In this document: positions 58,583 through 64,000 of the stretch, one piece after another
Layout: each line of letters begins with the position of its first letter
How positions within the stretch are numbered: the stretch's first letter is position 1
Origin: Ceratorhiza oryzae-sativae
Taxonomy: Eukaryota; Basidiomycota; Agaricomycetes; Cantharellales; Ceratobasidiaceae
DNA: 64,000 bases
Direction: 5' to 3'
NCBI GenBank assembly: GCA_030998015.1
Contig: JARWMV010000012.1
Location: 248,001 to 312,000, forward strand
Notes under the pieces: model-generated
What the model was told of the DNA's origin: nothing
Seen by the model: only the letters and a program-made list of their open reading frames with translations
Databases searched by the model: none
Position numbers and translations under genes: made by a program

Positions 58583-59898
58583 CTAAGTCCTGTCCCCCTT
58601 CCCTTGCCTTATATTCCTCTCCTCATCTGTTTGTTCTTGCTTCCCCCCTCTCAAGTCATTGATCCTATGACTCTGCTGTCCTGGTATTGGTGCATCTGGT
58701 AGGTGCTTGTGCAAGTCATCCAGCACCTCATTCATTTTGGCAAATTTGCTGGCACGTTCCATTGTGTCTTCTATTGGATCATACCCTTTCCACCTGATCT
58801 GGTAATACAGTTCACCTTCCACCATTCCCAGTTGACCACATGATCCACTTCATATTCCTCTTGCCCTTCCTCTGTTATGATTGGCAGAGGCTTTGCCTGG
58901 GTCCTTCCAAAATCTTTGTCCTCCTTGAATGGGGATAAGAGGTTTATGTGGAATACATTGTACCTTGATTGTTTTGGGTAGATCCAGGTGGTATGCATGT
59001 GAAGATATTTTTTCCATGATGGTGAAAGGGCCCCCTTTCCTATTGTCAAGTTTCTTTGAGGGATGTTTAGTGGATAGGTTAGTTAGCATTAACCATACTC
59101 TGTCCCCTACTTTGAACTCTGTCCCTTGACCTTCTATGCCTTTGTGGATTTCCATGGCTGCCTTAGCCTTGTCCCATATCTTCTTCATGTGGTTCTTCAT
59201 CATTTCTGCTCCCAGCACCACCTGTCCTGTGCTGTCCTGCTTAGAATTTCCCATGCTAGCTTAGTGCCATAGACTGTTTCAAATGCTGATTGGCCTGTGG
59301 CTGTATTCTTGTGGTTGTTGTGACAAAATTCTGCTATTGGCAGCCATTTTGCCCAGTCATCTTGCCTGTAATTGCAGAAGGTTCTCAGAAATCCCTCCAC
59401 CCATTGGTTTGTTCTTTCTGAAAGTCCATCAGTCTCTGGGTGAAAAGCTGTGGAGTATCTAGGTTCTATCCCCAAGTTCTTGTATAATGCCCTTAGGAAT
59501 TGGCTGTTAAATGTGGGTCCTCTGTTGGATACTGTTGTCTTAGGTGTTCTGTGCAGTTTCCAGACTTCCCTGATGAATATTTCTGCTAGGTCTTCTGCAT
59601 TGGTTGATTCCATGCATGGGATGAAGTGTGCTTGTCTTGAGAAATGGTCCACTACTGTCAAAATGCTATCATAGCCTCTTGATATTGGTAATTTGACAAT
59701 AAAGTCATATGCTATGTCCTCCCAGGGCTTTTCTGGTATTGGTAGGGGCTTAAGGGGTGCTGGTTGTTTGTGTTCCTTGCTTTGTTGGCAGACTTTGCAG
59801 GAGTTTACATATCTATTTACCTGTGCCTTCAATCCTGGCCAATAGTATTGCCTAGATATGAGCTCCAGGGTCCAGGCATGCCCCTGGTGTCCTGCCAC
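58583..59898 (-). pseudogene. Gypsy integrase and chromodomain, decayed
   Basis: The integrase core (59898-59200) shows the first catalytic region (IAYDFIVKLP). The second reads VSNRGPTF, where the family has Asp-Arg-Gly, so the catalytic Asp is Asn. SERTNQ with the Glu region follows. The frame then shifts at about 59245, again near 58970 and again near 58820, before a chromodomain (ELYYQIRWKGYDPIEDTME). The chromodomain directs such elements to marked chromatin. The copy is dead. Upstream, the HHxx-CxxC binding domain is partly visible (CKVCQQSKEH). Confidence 0.88.
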
Positions 59899-59973
59899 TG
59901 GTGAGTCATGGTGTCTGTCCAGTACTTCTAGATGTAAATTACTGTCCTCTGGTATATAAATTTTCCCATCATA

Positions 59974-62016
59974 TCATAGTAGACTGTCTTCCATACTGTA
60001 CTGCTTGAGCTCCTTCCTTATGGTTGGTGGCAGGCTGTCCTTGTGTGACATGCTTTGCATCAAGCCTGATATTGATGTGTCCTCTTCCTGTGCTTCCTTT
60101 ACTTCCTGTAGGAAGTTTGTCCTTACTTCTGCCTTGAATCCAATGAATCTGTCTGGTGATATCATGACTTGTGGCTCATTTGGTGTGTCCTCATGGTCAT
60201 GCCTTTGTGACAGGGCATCTGGTTTTTGCAATAGCTTCCCTGGATGGTATTCAATTTGGAAATTAAATGACACTAGGGTCAGGTGCCACCTAGCATGTCT
60301 CCTGTTCCATATCTTGGCTTCTTGCCAATATTGGAGGTTTTGATGGTCTGTATATACTGTAATGGGCATTCTGGTTCCCTCCAGGAACAGTCTCCAATAC
60401 TCCAGTGACTGGACTATTGCAAGTAACTCCTTGTTGTGTGTATCATAGTTCCTTTGTGGTAGGGTGAAGCTTTCTGATAAGTAAGCTATTGGATGCAGCC
60501 TTCCATCTTCCCCCTTTTGGCTCAGGACTGCCCCCATGGCTACTCCCGAGGCGTCTGTTTCTAGACTGTCTGGCTTATTTGGGTCTTGGTGTATGAGGAC
60601 TGGGTCTCTTGCCATTGATTTCTTGATCTCATTAAAAGCTTCTTGTTCTTGGGTAGTCCAGTTCCATTTGGCATCCTTCCTTGTTAGTTCTATCAGGGGC
60701 TTTGCTATTGTGCTAACATTGGGCACAAATCTGCAGTAAAAGTTTGCAAAGCCTAAGAATGATTGGGTTTGTTTGACAGTGGTGGGTTCCTTCCATTCCA
60801 CTATTGCCTTGATCTTTTCTTTCTCCATCGATATGCCCTCTGGGGCTATCACAATTCCAATGAAGCTTGTTCTTGTTGTGAAGAAGTTGCATTTGTGAGG
60901 TTTCAAAAATAAGTGATGCTTTCTGAGATGTCTCAGAACTTCCCTCACATGTTCTTTGTGGTCCTCTTGACTATTGGAGTATATTAGTATGTCATCCATG
61001 TATACCACCATATACACATCTATGAGATCTTCAAATATGGAGCTTATGAATTGCATCCATATTGAGGGCCCATTCCTTAGTCCAAATGGCATTACTGTGT
61101 ATTCAAAGATCCCATATTTGTTCCTAAAGGCTGTTTTCCATTTGTCCCCTTCCTTTATCTGTATATTATTGAAGCCCCAACGGATGTCCATCTTTGTAAA
61201 TATTGTGGCATCTTTTAGCTTCTCCACAAGGTCCTCTTGCACTGGCATGGGGAATTGATCTGGCTTTGTAATGGCATTTAGTTTCTGGTAGTCTACTACC
61301 AACCTTAAACCTCCATCTGCTTTGTTCACATAGAAACATGGGGCTGCAATGGTTGATTTGCTCTTCCTTATCTTTCCATCCCTAAGTTCCTTGTCTGTGT
61401 ACTCCTTTAGGGCTGCTGATTCAGCTGGGGTCATTGGGTATATCTTTGCTGGTTTGGGGAGTTCTGCTCCTTCAACAAATTCTATTTCACAGTCAAAGGG
61501 TCAGTGCTCTGGGAGCTTGCTAAATCCCTCTTCCTGGAACAGATCTATGAAATCCCTGAATTCCTCTGGAATTAAGGGTACTTCTTCTGCTGCTTTGCCA
61601 ACAATATTGTCCTTGTACAATATGGACAGATCTTTCCATTTAATGACTGGTTCTGCTTCTTCCAGCCAGTCTTTACCCAGTATTACCTCTGTGTCCCCTA
61701 GGTCCATTATGTAGAAGGTGCATTTTAGTGTTTTGCCCTCTACCTCAATTTGTAGTTCAGCCTTATCTGAGATTGCATCCTTGATTTCCTTCCCATCGAT
61801 TGCAATCACTGACCTCTTAGCCTTGAGAGGTTCTGTTAGGATTCCCTTTCTTCTGATGTATTCAGAGTCCATGAAATTACAAGAGGATCCTGTGTCTATC
61901 AGTGTTCTAGCTGGTTCCATGATTCCCTCGACAGTCATGTATATTATAGATTGGTTACTTGATTTCTTAAGGGAATATACATTGACCACTGGGGTGTTTA
62001 CTGGATCGACTGACAT
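59974..62016 (-). pseudogene. Gypsy protease, reverse transcriptase and RNase H, with stops
   Basis: The aspartic protease block LIDTGSSCNFMD is near 61900. After an in-frame TGA at 61501-61503 the same frame goes on with the reverse transcriptase (DYQKLNAITKPDQFP, TKMDIRWGFNNI, VYMDDILIYSNS). RNase H follows (LETDASGVAMGAVLSQ, TDHQNLQYW, KPDALSQR), until another stop at about 59974. One frame links all parts, so few changes separate it from a normal pol. The stops are of the type that C-to-T or G-to-A changes give. The gag frame ends in a different phase just upstream (62034), so pol expression would have used a frameshift. Confidence 0.9.
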
Positions 62017-62033
62017 GGATTCAGTAGGTCCTA

Positions 62034-63848
62034 TTAGTTTTCTGACTCTGAATCTGTTTCTTGTTCATTAGTTTCCTTCTCAGTGCTGGCCTTTCCCACA
62101 ATTTTGCCCTTGTTGTAGGTCCATTGTCCTCTGCAGTCCTTCATCACATGTCCTGGCTTGCCATATTTGATGCATAGTTTCTCCTTTCTCCATTGGTCTT
62201 TTTCCTCATTTGGTATCCTGACAGCACTGCTTGGCCAGTGACCAGTGTATGTCCCATTCTGCCCTGTTTGGACCTTGGCCCAAAGGGGTGTTCTGCTGGC
62301 CAAGCCCCAGTTTGGGGCTCCCTGATTGGTGCTTCCTCCTGTGTTGAGCTTTCTATTGGAAAATATTAGGTCATCTGCCCTGCATGCCAGCACAATCCAT
62401 TCCTCCAGGGTCAGTTGGTTTCCTGCTCCATACATAGACATTCTCAGCAGTTCCTGCCTGACTTCTGGTTTCAATCCTTCTTTGAACCTGTCAATGAGTG
62501 CATCTTCATTCCAGTCTACTACTTGTGCCAAAATGTGGAACTGGGTGGCATATGATTGGGCACTCTTGATTTGGTTTAGTTTGCCTAGTTGCTGAATTGC
62601 CTTTTCTTTCTTGACAGGGTCTTGGAAGTTGCCTAGGAATGCTGCCTTGAAGGCTGACCAAGACCTTAAGAATTCATGGTCCTCCTTGTTGGAGATTTTC
62701 TTTAAGAATGGCTGTGCCCAATTTGCTGCATCACCACTGCTCATGTTCATTAAGGTAATGGATATTTTCCTATTATTGTTGAAGGTTCCTTCTTTGTAGT
62801 ACCCAAAGTATATTTCCATTTTGGTCAGAAATGTTTTGGCCTCCTTGCCCTTCCTCCCATTGAAGGCCTCTGGTTTCTTTGCCCATGCCTCCTTGGGGAT
62901 GGTAGCACCTGCTAGGGTAGTCTGATTCATAAAGGATGGGTTTTCTGGTTCCTTCCTGCCTTGACCCACTGGTGTGGCTAAGGGCCTGACTGTGGACTCC
63001 CTTTGGAATGACCTCCTTGCAAAGGGGGTTGGGGAGGACAATCAAGACCCTGGTTGGGTTGGAAGTTTGTCCCTATCTGGTGTTAGTTGCTCCATGGGGG
63101 GGGCTTCCCTCCTTAATTCATTTGCTATGTCAGTGGTTTGCTGCTCAATGGCAGTGGAGATCTCCTCTAAATGGTCCAAGTGGCTGTGTGTAGACTGTAT
63201 CACTTTTGTCTGTTCTTGTATAGCTGTATTTACCTCTTGGATGGTTGACTTCCATCCTTCCATATGTCCCTCCAGGTTCTTGATGTTTGCTTCCACATTT
63301 TGGGCTGCTTTTGCAGCAATGTCTGCATTGTCTTGTCCTCCCACCACATTAATTTCCATTTACTTCAGTCTCCTCTCTTGTTGTTCCAGGACCCTCCAAT
63401 TCAGCTCTGTAGCCCTGATTGCCTTCTGTATTTCATGCTGAGTGTTTTCCCTTAATGTGAGTAGTCTGCCCCTTAGGGTGGTGGCAATTATTTGGACAGG
63501 GTTACTGGTTCTCCAGGGTGGGTTCACCCCTGGTGGTTGTGATGTTGTGGTTTCTGGTGGCTCAGAAAAATTCCTTGGAGTTTCGGGTTCTTTGGGATTG
63601 AGAATTTTGCCCCCCTGCTCATACATGATGTGGGTCATGTTCTCCACCTCATCTCTTGAGTCATCTACTGGTTCCTGCCAGGATGTTACTGGTGGTATTT
63701 GGGAAGGCCTTACCTCTGGTGGCTCACTACCAATATGGATTGGTCTCTGGGGGGTTTGTTGGAAGAATGGCACTGTCTTAGTGCAGGGCATTCCTCCTGG
63801 CATTCCTGTAAGTGTGGTGTCTGTATGTTCTTCTTCTTGAGGTACCAC
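62034..63848 (-). pseudogene. Gypsy gag with coiled-coil N terminus, two stops
   Basis: A single frame from about 63848 to 62034 is broken by a TAA at 63360 and a TGA at 63042. The first part is Pro/Gln-rich. The middle has a coiled coil (about 63340-63100). The capsid-like part has PEAFNGRKGKEAKTFLTKM and LEEWIVLACRADDL. The zinc knuckle CIKYGKPGHVMKDC has Tyr where its second Cys should be. That, with the two stops, marks the copy as dead. The 5' leader and LTR are beyond the window end. Confidence 0.85.
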
Positions 63849-64000
63849 CTGTGGCAGGGGTTGTGTGGGTTCTGTTGGTGGATGATTAGCTGCTCAGCTC
63901 ATTGATCTAGTAACTCTTCCTGTATTCTGCTGTGCCATAGTTGCTGATTGTTCTCTTATGTAATGCAGAGGTTAGTTGGTATCTCTTGTACTCAACCCTT
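63849..64000. other. probable leader of the Gypsy element, cut by window end
   Basis: Sequence just upstream of the gag-like frame. No LTR end or primer-binding site could be picked out before the window stops. Confidence 0.3.

Overview
The window looks like nuclear DNA of a filamentous basidiomycete (Agaricomycetes), most like a Rhizoctonia/Ceratobasidium-type genome. The genes are broken by many 45-60 nt GT-AG introns. The host genes are typical of wood- and plant-associated fungi: a Vnx1-type vacuolar exchanger with YccF-like domains, a two-lobed GH55 exo-beta-1,3-glucanase and an SMP-30-type lactonase. The transposons (pogo, Tc1, Tad1-like LINE, chromodomain Gypsy, hAT) fit a fungus. The genus is an inference; no rRNA or marker gene is present.

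Layout. 1-5 kb: CpG-poor transposon debris, with a decayed pogo-type transposase (minus) and a complete but dead Tc1/mariner element (2809-4421) with 214-bp terminal inverted repeats and a TA target duplication. 5-8 kb: mostly unassigned, with a 671-bp fold-back element (6767-7437). 7.9-11.8 kb: nine-exon Vnx1-like cation/H+ exchanger. 12-22 kb: small, poorly conserved genes, including a minus-strand pseudokinase, a membrane-anchored Cu/Zn superoxide dismutase with a full active site, and two or three predicted single-pass membrane proteins.

22.4-32.1 kb: three tandem paralogs (Z1, Z2, Z3) of an apparently undescribed two-finger C2H2 protein. They share an eight-exon structure, intron phases and two 31-nt mini-exons. 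Each has a CCAAT box 92-99 bp before the start. In Z1 and Z3 the 5' splice site of intron 2 is perfectly complementary to the next exon, and the two stems differ by paired changes. A small coiled-coil gene lies between Z1 and Z2.

32.5-37.9 kb: a Tad1-like LINE (minus) with a stop-start ORF1/ORF2 overlap and a frameshifted RNase H. It ends about 220 bp from a divergent Ser/Thr kinase gene (37943-40805). Then come a stand-alone RNase H-like gene with all four acidic residues (41394-42174), a LINE 3' scrap, the lactonase (43525-45166) behind a triplicated CACGTG repeat, and GH55 (45399-48447, minus).

49.3-64 kb: CpG-poor, repeat-rich DNA. It holds a non-autonomous hAT element with a perfect 8-bp target duplication (50928-52395), an unrecognised multi-exon gene, and a minus-strand chromodomain Gypsy retrotransposon riddled with stops and frameshifts. 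Its 3' LTR and polypurine tract are at 54207-55031 and its 5' end lies outside the window. Between pol and the 3' LTR is a CRESS-DNA-virus-type Rep gene (HUH endonuclease plus SF3 helicase motifs), interrupted by one stop and apparently carrying an intron. The most interesting signals are this Rep inside a retrotransposon, the Z1-Z3 family with its covarying splice-site hairpins, and the stand-alone RNase H gene.
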